This document shows positions 34,144-42,591 of a stretch of 50,908 bases of DNA, piece by piece (positions within the stretch are counted from its first letter, which is position 1; each line of letters starts with the position of its first letter). Below the pieces are notes generated by a model. It saw only the letters and a list, made by a program, of their open reading frames with translations. It had not been told where the DNA came from and made no database searches. The position numbers and the translations under genes were made by a program. The DNA comes from Clostridiales bacterium DTU073 (lineage in GTDB: Bacteria; Bacillota; Peptococcia; DRI-13; DTU073): positions 66,779 to 117,686 of the forward strand of contig LFSF01000028.1 of assembly GCA_001512665.1 (NCBI GenBank), in the 5' to 3' direction.

Positions 34144-34929
34144 ATGCGTAAAGCTGAGCTTGCTGTTATTGGAGGCACGGGCGTTTATCGTGCTGAGATG
34201 TTAGAAAATATTCAAGAGGTTGATGTGGAGACCAGGTATGGTAAAGTAAATTTATTGCTTGGTACTTGTGAAGGTCGGAACGTGGCTTTTTTAACCCGGC
34301 ATGGTAAAGGACATACCGTTCCTCCTCATTTAATTAATTATCGGGCGAATATCATGGCTTTAAAGGAATTGGGGGTTAAAAAGATTATAGCCACTGCAGC
34401 GGTTGGTTCGCTTAATGAAGAAATGGCGCCCCATGATTTTGTGTTGCTGGATCAGTTTCTTGATTTTACGAAAACACGCCAAAGTACTTTTTTTGATGGT
34501 GGTGTGCAAGGTGTGGCACATGTTGATGTAACAGATCCTTATTGCCCGGGGATTAGAAAGTTTGTTTTTGAGAAGGCCAGAGCATTAAGGATTAAGGTTC
34601 ATCAGGGCGGCTGTTATGTCTGTACAGAAGGACCTCGTTATGAAACACCGGCGGAAATTAAAATGTTTAAGCAATTAGGTGGAGATGTTGTGGGCATGAC
34701 CAGTGTTCCCGAGGTTGTCTTAGCTCGTGAGGCAGGAATTTGTTATGCTACGTTATGTATGGTTACTAATTATGCGGCGGGCATTTCTCCACATGCGCTT
34801 ACCCATGAAGAAGTTCTGGTAGTGATGAAAGAGATGAGTGAGGATATCTCACGTTTGATTATGGCGACTTTGGCGGAAATGCCTGTGGAAATGGAATGTG
34901 GATGTTTGCCTGAGTTAAAAAGTATGTAA
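34144..34929 (+). CDS. mtnP: 5'-methylthioadenosine/methylthioinosine phosphorylase
   Basis: A PNP/MTAP-family phosphorylase of about 261 residues that releases 5-methylthioribose 1-phosphate from methylthioadenosine or methylthioinosine. Motifs: IGGTGVY at the N-terminus, LTRHGKGHTVPPHLINYRAN near 50 (phosphate site), VGSLNEEMAPHDFVLLDQFL near 91, and CTEGPRYETPAEI plus GMTSVPEVVLAREAG in the C-terminal half. Two in-frame ATGs exist (34138, 34144); AAGGGAGG spacing favours 34144. The nearby deaminase MtaD means the true substrate could be methylthioinosine. Confidence 0.88.
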   Translation: MRKAELAVIGGTGVYRAEMLENIQEVDVETRYGKVNLLLGTCEGRNVAFLTRHGKGHTVPPHLINYRANIMALKELGVKKIIATAAVGSLNEEMAPHDFVLLDQFLDFTKTRQSTFFDGGVQGVAHVDVTDPYCPGIRKFVFEKARALRIKVHQGGCYVCTEGPRYETPAEIKMFKQLGGDVVGMTSVPEVVLAREAGICYATLCMVTNYAAGISPHALTHEEVLVVMKEMSEDISRLIMATLAEMPVEMECGCLPELKSM

Positions 34930-34943
34930 TGTAAAAAGATGTA

Positions 34944-35174
34944 GTGTCTGTTCGTTTCTGTGCTTCGTTCAGAACAGACTAGAACTCGGCTCAGGAGAAT
35001 ACAGACTTCCCTCGATATACATCCTTGTACTGCGAGGGTTAGGGCTGACGTCCTGTCAGCCCTTCTGTATTCTCACTTCGCTTTCGTTAAGTCTGTTTTG
35101 CTGAACTTCGCAATGAAACGGTTCAGACACAACATCTTTTATAATGAATTTTATAGACACACTTCATATTGCAG
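34944..35174. repeat. Palindromic repeat element, full copy (MITE-like)
   Basis: The core 34944-35130 (187 nt) starts GTGTCTG and ends CAGACAC. The arms pair imperfectly along most of their length (for example GAGAATACAGA at 34995-35005 with TCTGTATTCTC at 35064-35074). The apex contains two clean stems: CCCTCG/CGAGGG (35009-35014/35033-35038) and GGGCTGAC/GTCAGCCC (35042-35049/35055-35062). The right side, 35035-35174, recurs 230 nt downstream. No transposase is present and no target-site duplication was obvious. Confidence 0.7.
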
Positions 35175-35264
35175 TTATCTAAAGTTGGAGTTTCAACACA
35201 ATTGCCTCTTACCTAAAACTTTGAAGTATTTAATTTGGGAGTAACCCCTGACCTTTTATACTCA

Positions 35265-35400
35265 AGGGTTAGGGCTGATGTCCTGTCAACCCTTCTGTAT
35301 TCTCACTTCGCTTTCATAAAGTCTGTTTTGCTGAACTTCGCAATGAAACGGATGAGACACAACATCTTTTATAATGAATATTATAGACGCTTTATATTGC
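35265..35400. repeat. Partial second copy of the palindromic element
   Basis: It repeats 35035-35174 with an offset of 230 nt and about ten to fifteen differences including a 2-nt gap. It lacks the left arm, so it is a right-half copy. It ends about 40 nt before mtnA and separates that gene from any ancestral upstream signals. It keeps a GGGTT/AACCC closing pair that replaces the GGGCTGAC stem of the first copy. Confidence 0.75.
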
Positions 35401-35439
35401 CAATAGCTTTTAATTCGGATGATATTTCAAGATGAAAGG

Positions 35440-36483
35440 ATGATGCTTTTGCAACCGGTGCAATGGGAAGATGGTGTATTAGTTTTATTAGATCAGACGC
35501 TGTTACCTTCACGAATTGAATATTGTCGTTGTCGAAATTATCTCCAGGTAGCTGAAGCAATTAAGACGATGAAGGTACGTGGAGCTCCTGCGATAGGGGT
35601 TAGTGCTGCCTATGGGATAGTTTTGGCAGCTTTTTCATATCAGGGAGAAGATAAAGCGGAATTTATGCGCACTTTGGAAAAAGCCCGGGCTGTCCTGGCA
35701 GAGACCAGACCTACGGCGGTAAATTTATTTTGGGCTTTGGAACGGATGAAAGGTGTCTGGGAAGAAAATTCTGCTTCCGCGATTTCGGAAATAAAAAACA
35801 TTTTGGCGGATGAAGCAAAGGCTATTTTAGATGAAGATTTGCAAGCTAATAAGCGTATGGGGAGCTTCGGTAATGAGTTGATTCCTAAAGGGGCTTCGAT
35901 TCTTACGCATTGTAATGCGGGTGCTCTGGCTACAGCCGGTTTTGGTACAGCTTTAGGTGTTATCCGTACTGCTCATGAAGCGGGGAAGGATATTCGGGTT
36001 TTTGCTGATGAAACGAGACCGCTTTTACAAGGAGCAAGGTTAACGGCTTGGGAACTGTTAGAGGACGGCATTCCGGTTACTTTAATAGCTGATAATATGG
36101 CAGGTAGTATTTTTAGACAAGGGAAGATAGATTTGGTCATTGTTGGTGCTGACCGTATTGCCGCTAACGGTGATGTTGCTAATAAGATAGGCACATATTC
36201 TGTTGCGGTGTTGGCTCATTATCATCATGTTCCTTTTTATGTGGCAGCTCCTTTATCTACATTTGATCTTTCTCTTTCTACCGGGCAAGAGATTCCTATT
36301 GAGGAAAGGGACGCAGAAGAAATGAGGAGATGGGGAGAGTATCAATTAGCCCCCCAAAATGTACCGGTCTACAATCCGGCATTTGATGTTACGCCGGCTG
36401 ATTTAGTAACAGCTTTTATTACTGAAAAAGGGATTATTCGGCCTCCTTTAAAGGCTGGGATAAAAAGTTTGTTTGAACTTTAA
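35440..36483 (+). CDS. mtnA: S-methyl-5-thioribose-1-phosphate isomerase
   Basis: Converts methylthioribose 1-phosphate to methylthioribulose 1-phosphate in methylthioadenosine salvage. It is about 347 residues of the eIF2B-like fold: KVRGAPAIGVSAAYGIVLAA near 43, ILTHCNAGALATAGFGTALG near 155 (catalytic Cys), FADETRPLLQGARLTAWEL near 187 and VGADRIAANGDVANKIGTY near 232 (catalytic Asp). The start is uncertain: ATG 35440 and 35443 follow GAAAGG very closely, and an in-frame ATG lies at 35419. The repeat element just upstream may have changed its initiation region. Confidence 0.92.
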   Translation: MMLLQPVQWEDGVLVLLDQTLLPSRIEYCRCRNYLQVAEAIKTMKVRGAPAIGVSAAYGIVLAAFSYQGEDKAEFMRTLEKARAVLAETRPTAVNLFWALERMKGVWEENSASAISEIKNILADEAKAILDEDLQANKRMGSFGNELIPKGASILTHCNAGALATAGFGTALGVIRTAHEAGKDIRVFADETRPLLQGARLTAWELLEDGIPVTLIADNMAGSIFRQGKIDLVIVGADRIAANGDVANKIGTYSVAVLAHYHHVPFYVAAPLSTFDLSLSTGQEIPIEERDAEEMRRWGEYQLAPQNVPVYNPAFDVTPADLVTAFITEKGIIRPPLKAGIKSLFEL

Positions 36484-36532
36484 ACTTTAAAGGTTGCTTT
36501 TGTATTTCCTTGTTAGAAAGGACTGATGCTAA

Positions 36533-37834
36533 ATGAACAGATTATTAATTAAGAATGCTTTAATTATTCCGTTGGATGATCAGGAAAGAGAGCAAGATTG
36601 GTTTAAGGGAGATTTAGTGATTGAAGGTAGTGTGATCAAAGAGCTGGGTGAGAATTTAGAGGAAAAGTACCCCGGTTTTACTATAATTGACGGAGAGAAC
36701 AGTTTAGTGACGCCGGGCTTTGTTAATTGTCATACCCACGCGGCAATGACCATGTTGAGGGGTTATGCCGATGATTTGCCTTTGATGAAGTGGTTGCAGG
36801 AGATGATCTGGCCACGGGAGGCACATTTAGATGCTGAGGATATATATTGGGGTTCACAGTTAGCTGTTTTAGAAATGATTAAGTCTGGGACAACTGCTTT
36901 TGCTGATATGTATTTCTATATGGAGCAGACAGCGCAAGTTGTGCTGGATTCAGGGATAAGAGCTTCTTTGTCCAGGGGATTGATTGGTAACGGAGAAATG
37001 GCGCAATATGCCCTTGAGGAAAATACAGAATTGGTCAAAAGATGGCACGGGCAGGGCGAAGGTAGGATTACTTGCATGTTTGGACCTCATGCTCCTTATA
37101 CTTGTCCTCCGGATTTTTTAGAAAAGGTGATGTCTCTTGCTGATGAATGGGGTGTAGGATTACATATCCATTTAGCAGAAACTTTAGATGAGATAGAGGA
37201 AATTAAGGGAAAATATGGTAAGAGACCGGTAGAGTTAATGGATTCTCTTGGTCTTTTTCAAGGACGCCATGTTTTAGCGGCTCATTGTGTACATTTAAAT
37301 GAAAATGAGATAGAAATATTGGCAAAAAACAAGGTGGGTATTGCCCATAATCCGGAAAGCAATATGAAATTAGTCAGTGGAGTTGCTCCTGTTCCTCAGC
37401 TTTTAAAAAAAGGTGCTTTGGTGGGTTTGGGAACTGACGGTGCTTCCAGTAATAATAATTTAGATATGTTGGAAGAGATGAGAACTTGTGCTTTATTGCA
37501 TAAGGTGTTCTCGGGAGAGCCTACGGTCTTGCCGGCTAATCAAGTTTTACGGATGGCCACTAAGGATGGAGCGAAGGTGTTAGGGTTGGAATATGTAGGG
37601 TCCCTTGAAGCCGGTCAGAAGGCAGATCTGCTGATTTTTGATTTGCAAAAGCCACATTGGACTCCTTTGTATAACCCTATTGCCAATCTTGTTTATGCTG
37701 CTCAGTCTTCTGATATAAAAACGGTGATTATTGATGGCAAGATAGTAATGAAAGACCGTGAAGTACTAACAATGGATGAAGAAAGAATTATGTTTGAAGC
37801 GGAAAAACGCGGACAGGAATTAATTCGAAAGTGA
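36533..37834 (+). CDS. mtaD: 5'-methylthioadenosine/S-adenosylhomocysteine deaminase
   Basis: An amidohydrolase-family deaminase of 433 residues that turns MTA/SAH into the inosine forms. Motifs: VTPGFVNCHTHAAMTMLRG near residue 60 (HxH metal site), GLHIHLAETLDEIEEIKG near 207, VLAAHCVHLNENE near 245 and LGTDGASSNNNLDMLEEMRT near 300 (catalytic Asp). It has an AGAAAGGA site. It ends the mtnP-mtnA-mtaD set; a promoter and terminator follow. Related SAH, chlorohydrolase or guanine deaminases are less likely in this context. Confidence 0.9.
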   Translation: MNRLLIKNALIIPLDDQEREQDWFKGDLVIEGSVIKELGENLEEKYPGFTIIDGENSLVTPGFVNCHTHAAMTMLRGYADDLPLMKWLQEMIWPREAHLDAEDIYWGSQLAVLEMIKSGTTAFADMYFYMEQTAQVVLDSGIRASLSRGLIGNGEMAQYALEENTELVKRWHGQGEGRITCMFGPHAPYTCPPDFLEKVMSLADEWGVGLHIHLAETLDEIEEIKGKYGKRPVELMDSLGLFQGRHVLAAHCVHLNENEIEILAKNKVGIAHNPESNMKLVSGVAPVPQLLKKGALVGLGTDGASSNNNLDMLEEMRTCALLHKVFSGEPTVLPANQVLRMATKDGAKVLGLEYVGSLEAGQKADLLIFDLQKPHWTPLYNPIANLVYAAQSSDIKTVIIDGKIVMKDREVLTMDEERIMFEAEKRGQELIRK

Positions 37835-37857
37835 ACATAATAATTAGGTAAAGATAG

Positions 37858-37886
37858 TTGACAGGTTAAGATGAATAGTTTAGAAT
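37858..37886 (+). promoter_or_regulatory. Consensus sigma-A promoter upstream of ylxM-ffh
   Basis: TTGACA (37858-37863), exactly 17 bp, TAGAAT (37881-37886). Transcription would begin near 37893, at the first base of a terminator-like hairpin, so any RNA made would start with that stem. Confidence 0.75.
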
Positions 37887-37893
37887 ATTAAAG

Positions 37894-37926
37894 GTGTTAA
37901 GTAAATCTACTTAACACGTTTTTGTT
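37894..37926 (+). terminator. Intrinsic terminator between mtaD and ylxM
   Basis: GTGTTAAGTA (37894-37903), loop AATC and TACTTAACAC (37908-37917) form a perfect 10-bp stem followed by GTTTTTGTTT. It would end mtaD transcription, yet it lies immediately downstream of the promoter at 37858. Confidence 0.75.
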
Positions 37927-37971
37927 TCTTGTTAGTTTTAGTTTAAATAAGTTTCCGACGGGTTGTTATTT

Positions 37972-38346
37972 ATGAAAGAACATGATTTAACGCGGCGAGC
38001 TTTATATTTTGATTTTTATGGTTCGCTTTTGACTGATAAGCAAAGGGAAATATATGATTTATATTATCAACAGGATTTATCTTTTGGAGAGATTAGTAAA
38101 ATTAGAAGTGTTTCGCGCGAGGCTGTTTATGACCTTTTAAAACGTACGGAAGAAGCACTGAAATTTTATGAGAGTAAATTAGGTTTGGTCAAGAAATATC
38201 AATTAAGCAGGGAAATAAGCAAAGAGATAGCACAAAAGATAGAGAACATCAGGAAAAGAGTAGAGAATGACCGTAAGGATAGACAACTGCAAGAAGAATT
38301 AGCTCAGCTGGCAGAGTTACTTCAGAAACTGGACGATAGTTGGTAA
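37972..38346 (+). CDS. ylxM: YlxM family SRP-associated helix-turn-helix protein
   Basis: A small DNA/RNA-binding-like protein of 124 residues, always next to ffh in Firmicutes and linked to SRP function in streptococci. The sigma-region-4-like helix-turn-helix is YGSLLTDKQREIYDLYYQQD then LSFGEISKIRSVSREAVYDL (residues 16-55). A charged coiled coil follows. ATG 37972 gives the canonical start; a TTG 9 nt upstream is in frame. The ribosome binding site is weak (GACGGG). Confidence 0.88.
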   Translation: MKEHDLTRRALYFDFYGSLLTDKQREIYDLYYQQDLSFGEISKIRSVSREAVYDLLKRTEEALKFYESKLGLVKKYQLSREISKEIAQKIENIRKRVENDRKDRQLQEELAQLAELLQKLDDSW

Positions 38347-38401
38347 TTAGAGAAAATGAGAAAATGATTATGATGATTGTTGATAGGCAGGTGAGAAGTT
38401 A

Positions 38402-39754
38402 ATGGCTTTTGAGAATATTGCTGAGAGACTGCAAGGTATTTTTAAAAACTTACGTGGAAAGGGTAAGCTTTCGGAAAAAGATGTGCGTGAGGCGATGCGT
38501 GAAGTGCGTTTAGCGTTACTGGAAGCTGATGTTAATTACCGCGTAGTTAAAGATTTTATTAATAAGATAACGGAAAGAGCTATAGGTTCCGAGGTTTTAC
38601 AAAGTCTTACTCCCGGACAGCAGGTAATCAAAATTGTGCATGATGAGATGACACAGTTAATGGGTGGGAGTCAGAGTAAAATAAATATGGCGGCAAAACC
38701 GCCTACAGTGGTGATGATGGTAGGCTTGCAAGGGTCAGGTAAAACGACGACAAGTGCTAAGCTGGCCCGTAATTTAAAAAAACAAGGAAAAAGACCGTTA
38801 CTGGTAGCCTGTGATGTTTACAGACCGGCAGCAATTAAGCAATTGCAAGTTTTGGGGGAACAATTGGAGATTCCGGTTTTTTCTCTGGGAGAAAAGCAAA
38901 ACCCTGTAGATATTGCCCATGGTGCGATAAAATTTGCGGAGAGAAATGGTCATGACTTGGTAATTATCGATACTGCCGGACGTTTGCATGTTGATGAAGA
39001 ATTAATGGCTGAGTTAGAGCAGATTAAAGCTAATTGTCATCCTCATGAGATTTTATTGGTTGTTGATGCTATGACCGGACAGGATGCTGTTAATGTCGCG
39101 GAGAGTTTTAATCAGAAGTTGGGTATTGACGGTGTTGTTTTAACGAAGTTAGATGGAGATACCAGAGGTGGAGCAGCGTTATCTGTAAAGGCAGTTACCG
39201 GTGCACCGATAAAATTTGCCGGTGTTGGTGAAAAGCTGGATGCTTTAGAGAATTTTTATCCGGAACGGATGGCTTCACGTATTTTAGGTATGGGTGATGT
39301 GCTTACCCTTATTGAAAAAGCCCAAGCGGCTGTAGATTTAAAAAGTGCTCAGGAATTAGAACGCAAAATGAGGGCCAATGAATTTACTCTGGAGGATTTT
39401 TTGGAGCAGATTCAGCAAATGAGAAAAATGGGTCCTTTACAGCAGTTTATGGAAATGATTCCGGGGATGGGGAATATTAAAGGATTGCAAGGAGCAGAAA
39501 TAGATGAAAAAGAAATAGATCATGTGGAAGCAATTATTCGTTCAATGACCCCGGAAGAGCGACGTAAACCGGAAATAATTAACGGAAGCCGTAGAAAGAG
39601 AATTGCTCAAGGCAGTGGCACATCATTGCAAGATGTTAATAAAATTCTAAAGCAATTTGCACAGATGAAAAAAATGATGAAACAGCTAACACAACAGCAA
39701 TTTTTGGGGAAAGCCAGAAAAAAAGGATTTGCTAAATTACCGTTTTTTAATTAA
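38402..39754 (+). CDS. ffh: Signal recognition particle protein Ffh
   Basis: Ffh binds signal peptides and 4.5S RNA and docks with FtsY. The 450-residue protein has the N-domain ([20 protein letters not shown]), G1 [20 protein letters not shown] near residue 108, [11 protein letters not shown] near 137, G3 [11 protein letters not shown] near 191, G4 [14 protein letters not shown] near 246, and a Met-rich M-domain after residue 300 ([19 protein letters not shown]). It starts at an ATG after AGGTGAG. Confidence 0.97.
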   Translation: MAFENIAERLQGIFKNLRGKGKLSEKDVREAMREVRLALLEADVNYRVVKDFINKITERAIGSEVLQSLTPGQQVIKIVHDEMTQLMGGSQSKINMAAKPPTVVMMVGLQGSGKTTTSAKLARNLKKQGKRPLLVACDVYRPAAIKQLQVLGEQLEIPVFSLGEKQNPVDIAHGAIKFAERNGHDLVIIDTAGRLHVDEELMAELEQIKANCHPHEILLVVDAMTGQDAVNVAESFNQKLGIDGVVLTKLDGDTRGGAALSVKAVTGAPIKFAGVGEKLDALENFYPERMASRILGMGDVLTLIEKAQAAVDLKSAQELERKMRANEFTLEDFLEQIQQMRKMGPLQQFMEMIPGMGNIKGLQGAEIDEKEIDHVEAIIRSMTPEERRKPEIINGSRRKRIAQGSGTSLQDVNKILKQFAQMKKMMKQLTQQQFLGKARKKGFAKLPFFN

Positions 39755-39797
39755 ATTTTTATATATCTTTGTGATATTTTTGTAAGGAGGTGAGACA

Positions 39798-40058
39798 ATG
39801 GCTACAAGAATCAGATTAAAAAGAATGGGTGCTAAAAAAGCTCCTTTTTACCGCTTGGTCGTGGCAGATTCCCGTTCTCCTCGTGATGGACGTTTTATAG
39901 AGGAAATTGGTTATTATGATCCTACCAAAAAGCCTTCGGTGATTAATATTAATGAAGAAAGAGCATTATATTGGATAAAAACAGGAGCACAACCTTCCGA
40001 AACAGCCAAATCTTTACTTAATAAAGCTGGTATTTTGGCGAAATTAAATAATGATTAG
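39798..40058 (+). CDS. rpsP: Ribosomal protein bS16
   Basis: An 86-residue protein beginning [20 protein letters not shown] and containing [20 protein letters not shown], the bS16 signature. The start has AAGGAGG 8 nt upstream. It heads the ribosomal part of the cluster, and khpA begins 10 nt after its stop. Confidence 0.97.
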   Translation: MATRIRLKRMGAKKAPFYRLVVADSRSPRDGRFIEEIGYYDPTKKPSVININEERALYWIKTGAQPSETAKSLLNKAGILAKLNND

Positions 40059-40068
40059 GGGTGGAATC

Positions 40069-40299
40069 ATGGAAGAGTTGGTGAGAGTCTTAGCCGAGGC
40101 CTTGGTAACTAATCCTGAAGCCGTACAAGTTTCCCGTAGGGATGAAGAAGATAAGATAATTATTGAATTACGTGTGGCACCCGAAGATATGGGTAAGGTT
40201 ATTGGTAAACAGGGTCGAATTGCCCGAGCTATTCGCACTGTAGTGAGGGCTGCTGCTACTCGTGAAAACAAAAAGGTTATAATCGATATAGTCGAATAA
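40069..40299 (+). CDS. khpA: KH-domain RNA-binding protein KhpA
   Basis: A 76-residue single KH-domain protein (MEELVRVLAEALVTNPEAVQ at the start, then MGKVIGKQGRIARAIRTVVR with the GxxG loop GKQG). KhpA forms an RNA-binding pair with KhpB/Jag and affects cell elongation in Gram-positives. ATG 40069 follows GGGGTGG; an in-frame start 18 nt upstream overlaps rpsP and lacks support. Confidence 0.93.
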   Translation: MEELVRVLAEALVTNPEAVQVSRRDEEDKIIIELRVAPEDMGKVIGKQGRIARAIRTVVRAAATRENKKVIIDIVE

Positions 40300-40303
40300 A
40301 GAG

Positions 40304-40327
40304 GAGAGGTCACCAGGACCTCTCTTT
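40304..40327 (+). terminator. Weak intra-operon terminator/attenuator
   Basis: GAGAGGTC (40304-40311), a 5-nt loop and GACCTCTC (40317-40324) form an 8-bp stem followed by only TTT. It likely gives partial termination after rpsP-khpA. Confidence 0.55.
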
Positions 40328-40390
40328 ACCTATAAAGCCGGAATACTTCTCTTGACTCAAAATGTATTGTATATTAAAAGGAGGAAGAAT

Positions 40391-40795
40391 GTGGATAAGT
40401 TAATTATAAACCGTAAAATATTAGTGAAAGCAAAGGTAACTGAACAGTTTAAAAATCAGGTCAGACAAGAATTGCAGGAAGGTATGAATAAATTAGATGC
40501 AGAATTAAAATTTTTAGAACAGCGTGCTAAAAAGTTGATTACGGAATTAACTCTAAAGGGTTCACCACAGGTAGCTTCAGTAAGAGAACAATTAGAATAT
40601 GAAAAGCAGAAAAGAGAAGAAGCTAAAAAGGCAATGTCTGAGCAGATAAAAATGGTGGGAAATTTAGAGATGGGGCAAGAAGTTTTACAGGAAGAAATTC
40701 TAGGACCTGTCGAAGTCAAGGTAGGAGATAATTGGGTAGAATTAATGAATCGTGAGATTGTGATTGAGGATGGATTGATTGTGGAGATAAGGTAG
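40391..40795 (+). CDS. ylqD: YlqD family protein
   Basis: A 134-residue protein of the YlqD family, found between khpA and rimM in Bacillus and Clostridia; its function is unknown. GTG 40391 follows AGGAGGAAG. Residues 20-85 form a charged, coiled-coil-like segment (EQRAKKLITELTLKGSPQ), followed by a small beta domain (LQEEILGPVEVKVGDNWVEL) resembling an OB-like fold. Confidence 0.82.
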   Translation: MDKLIINRKILVKAKVTEQFKNQVRQELQEGMNKLDAELKFLEQRAKKLITELTLKGSPQVASVREQLEYEKQKREEAKKAMSEQIKMVGNLEMGQEVLQEEILGPVEVKVGDNWVELMNREIVIEDGLIVEIR

Positions 40796-40805
40796 GAAAG
40801 GAAAA

Positions 40806-41312
40806 ATGACGGATTATATCCAAATAGGCAAGATCATTAATACTCATGGACATAAAGGCGGTCTGAAAATATATCCTTTAACCGATGATGCCAAAAGATT
40901 TTATGAGTTGAAAAGAGTTTATATTAGACATAATGATGACTATATTGCTTATACAGTAAGTAAGGTGCAGCTACATAAAAACGTAGTGTTGTTAACACTT
41001 ATGGAAATTACTGATATGAATGCTGCCGAAAGGTTAAAAGGATTATATCTGGAAATTCCTAAAGAAGAAGCCAGACCACTTCCTGCAGATTCATATTATA
41101 TTTTTGAGTTGATTGGTTTAGATGTTTATGAAGGAGAGCAATATTTAGGAAAGCTTTGTGAGGTCTTAAAGCCTGGTAGCAATGATGTTTATGTAGTAAA
41201 AACTCCGGAAAATAAAGAAATATATCTTCCGGCTTTAAAGTCAGTTGTTACTCTGATTGATCTTGAGCATGGTCGTATGGAGGTAAAGATTCCACCGGGT
41301 CTTTTAGATTAG
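40806..41312 (+). CDS. rimM: 16S rRNA processing protein RimM
   Basis: A ribosome maturation factor that binds uS19 and helps assemble the 30S head. The 168-residue protein has the N-terminal RimM barrel (IQIGKIINTHGHKGGLKIYP) and a C-terminal PRC-barrel (YYIFELIGLDVYEGEQYLG, then LPALKSVVTLIDLEHGRMEV). It lies 10 nt after ylqD and 14 nt before trmD, the normal order. Confidence 0.95.
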   Translation: MTDYIQIGKIINTHGHKGGLKIYPLTDDAKRFYELKRVYIRHNDDYIAYTVSKVQLHKNVVLLTLMEITDMNAAERLKGLYLEIPKEEARPLPADSYYIFELIGLDVYEGEQYLGKLCEVLKPGSNDVYVVKTPENKEIYLPALKSVVTLIDLEHGRMEVKIPPGLLD

Positions 41313-41326
41313 GAGGAGCTTGCGGG

Positions 41327-42076
41327 ATGGAAATTCATGTTTTTACTATTTTTCCGGATATGTTTACCGGTCCACTGAATACTAGCATTTTAAAAAGGGC
41401 CCAAGAACAACAGAAGGTTAAGTTTCATCTGGTAGATTTTCGCTGTTATTCTCCGTCTAAACATAAAAATGTAGATGACAGTCCTTTTGGCGGTGGCGTA
41501 GGAATGGTTTTAAAACCTGAACCGATTTATTATGCGGTTGAAGCAGCTTTAGGTGATTTACATGACTACAAAGGGAAAATTTTACTAATGTCTCCCCAAG
41601 GAAAGCAATTTGACCAAAAGATGGCGCGGGAATTAGCCCAAGAAGAGCGTTTAGCAATTATTTGCGGTCATTATGAGGGCTTTGATGAGAGAATAAGGTT
41701 TTTGGTCGATGAAGAGATTTCTATAGGTGATTATGTTTTAACGGGTGGAGAGATCCCGGCAATGGTAGTCATTGACGCTGTTTGCCGTTTATTACCCGGT
41801 GTATTAGGAGAAAGTGAGTCTCCCCTTACTGATTCTTTTTACAACGGATTGTTAGAATATCCTCAGTATACTCGTCCAAGGGAATTTCGAGGCATGACGG
41901 TGCCAGAAACTTTGCTTTCAGGCAATCATGAGGAAATACGCAAGTGGCGGCGTAAGGAAGCTTTAAGACGAACATGGCTGAGAAGACCGGAGTTGCTCAA
42001 AACATTGGTTCTTTCAGATGAAGATAAAAAGTTTTTGTCACAGATTATGCAAGAAGAAAAGGGAATAAATAATTAA
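41327..42076 (+). CDS. trmD: tRNA (guanine-N1-)-methyltransferase TrmD
   Basis: A SPOUT-family enzyme that methylates G37 of tRNAs to prevent frameshifting. The 249-residue protein has the start VFTIFPDMFTGPLNTSILKR, DSPFGGGVGMVLKPEPIYYA near residue 50, CGHYEGFDERIRFLVDEEIS near 111, and the trefoil-knot SAM site SIGDYVLTGGEIPAMVVIDA near 130. Preceded by AGGAGGAG. Confidence 0.97.
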   Translation: MEIHVFTIFPDMFTGPLNTSILKRAQEQQKVKFHLVDFRCYSPSKHKNVDDSPFGGGVGMVLKPEPIYYAVEAALGDLHDYKGKILLMSPQGKQFDQKMARELAQEERLAIICGHYEGFDERIRFLVDEEISIGDYVLTGGEIPAMVVIDAVCRLLPGVLGESESPLTDSFYNGLLEYPQYTRPREFRGMTVPETLLSGNHEEIRKWRRKEALRRTWLRRPELLKTLVLSDEDKKFLSQIMQEEKGINN

Positions 42077-42119
42077 TAATTTGGTTTAGTGAAATTTGAG
42101 TAAAAAAAGAAAAAGATAG

Positions 42120-42149
42120 TTGTTAAGTTAATTAAGTATATGGTATAAT
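42120..42149 (+). promoter_or_regulatory. Candidate promoter for rplS
   Basis: TTGTTA (42120-42125), an 18-bp spacer and a perfect TATAAT (42144-42149) lie in the 165-bp gap after trmD. They would give a leader of about 86 nt ahead of rplS. Confidence 0.55.
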
Positions 42150-42186
42150 ATCTTGGATTGTTTGTTTAGGAAAAAGGATGGTCCGC

Positions 42187-42209
42187 TATCTTGATTTTAT
42201 GGCAAGATA
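42187..42209 (+). promoter_or_regulatory. Leader hairpin upstream of rplS
   Basis: TATCTTG (42187-42193) and CAAGATA (42203-42209) form a perfect 7-bp stem with a 9-nt loop in the predicted 5' leader, 13 nt before the GGAAGGAGG site. L19 leaders that bind their own protein are known in Firmicutes; whether this is one cannot be decided by eye. Confidence 0.45.
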
Positions 42210-42241
42210 TGAACATCTAGGTGGAAGGAGGTTATTATGTT

Positions 42242-42580
42242 ATGGATTTATTAAAATCTGTAGAAAATGAGTATTTACGTGATGATATTCCTGAATTTCG
42301 TCCCGGAGATACAGTGCGTGTACATGTTAAGGTTGTAGAAGGAAGCAGAGAAAGAATTCAGGTTTTTGAAGGTACGGTGATTAAGAGAAAAGGTAGTGGC
42401 TTGAATGAGACTTTTACCGTACGTCGCGTTTCTTATGGTGTAGGTGTTGAACGTTGTTTTCCCATTCATACACCAAGAGTGCAAAAAATTGAGGTAGTGC
42501 GTAAAGGACGTGTACGCAGAGCTAAGCTTTATTATTTACGTAATTTATCAGGTAAAGCGGCGAGAATTAAAGAGAGATAA
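42242..42580 (+). CDS. rplS: Ribosomal protein bL19
   Basis: A 112-residue protein of the 30S-50S interface. Motifs: [20 protein letters not shown] near residue 17, [20 protein letters not shown] near 41, [20 protein letters not shown] near 64, and a basic C-terminus ([20 protein letters not shown]). ATG 42242 lies 10 nt after GGAAGGAGG; a GTG start at 42221 would overlap this site and is rejected. Confidence 0.97.
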   Translation: MDLLKSVENEYLRDDIPEFRPGDTVRVHVKVVEGSRERIQVFEGTVIKRKGSGLNETFTVRRVSYGVGVERCFPIHTPRVQKIEVVRKGRVRRAKLYYLRNLSGKAARIKER

Positions 42581-42591
42581 GTAATATTTTA

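Larger units (their letters stand above)
34930..35439. other. Gene-free gap between mtnP and mtnA
   Basis: 510 nt with no supported gene. It is mostly occupied by a palindromic repeat element and a partial second copy. Two open frames here (34960-35244 and 35235-35435) share a 40-residue stretch only because the DNA is repeated. Neither has a good ribosome binding site or a known domain. Confidence 0.7.

Noticed and set aside
34960-35435. Two overlapping open frames (34960-35244, 35235-35435) sharing a 40-residue stretch
   Set aside because: The shared stretch follows from the DNA repeat. Most base changes between copies alter the amino acid, there is no good ribosome binding site, and no domain was recognised.
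34930-35440. SAM riboswitch upstream of mtnA
   Set aside because: The sequence is a palindromic repeat with a duplicated half and no recognisable S-box core or kink-turn.
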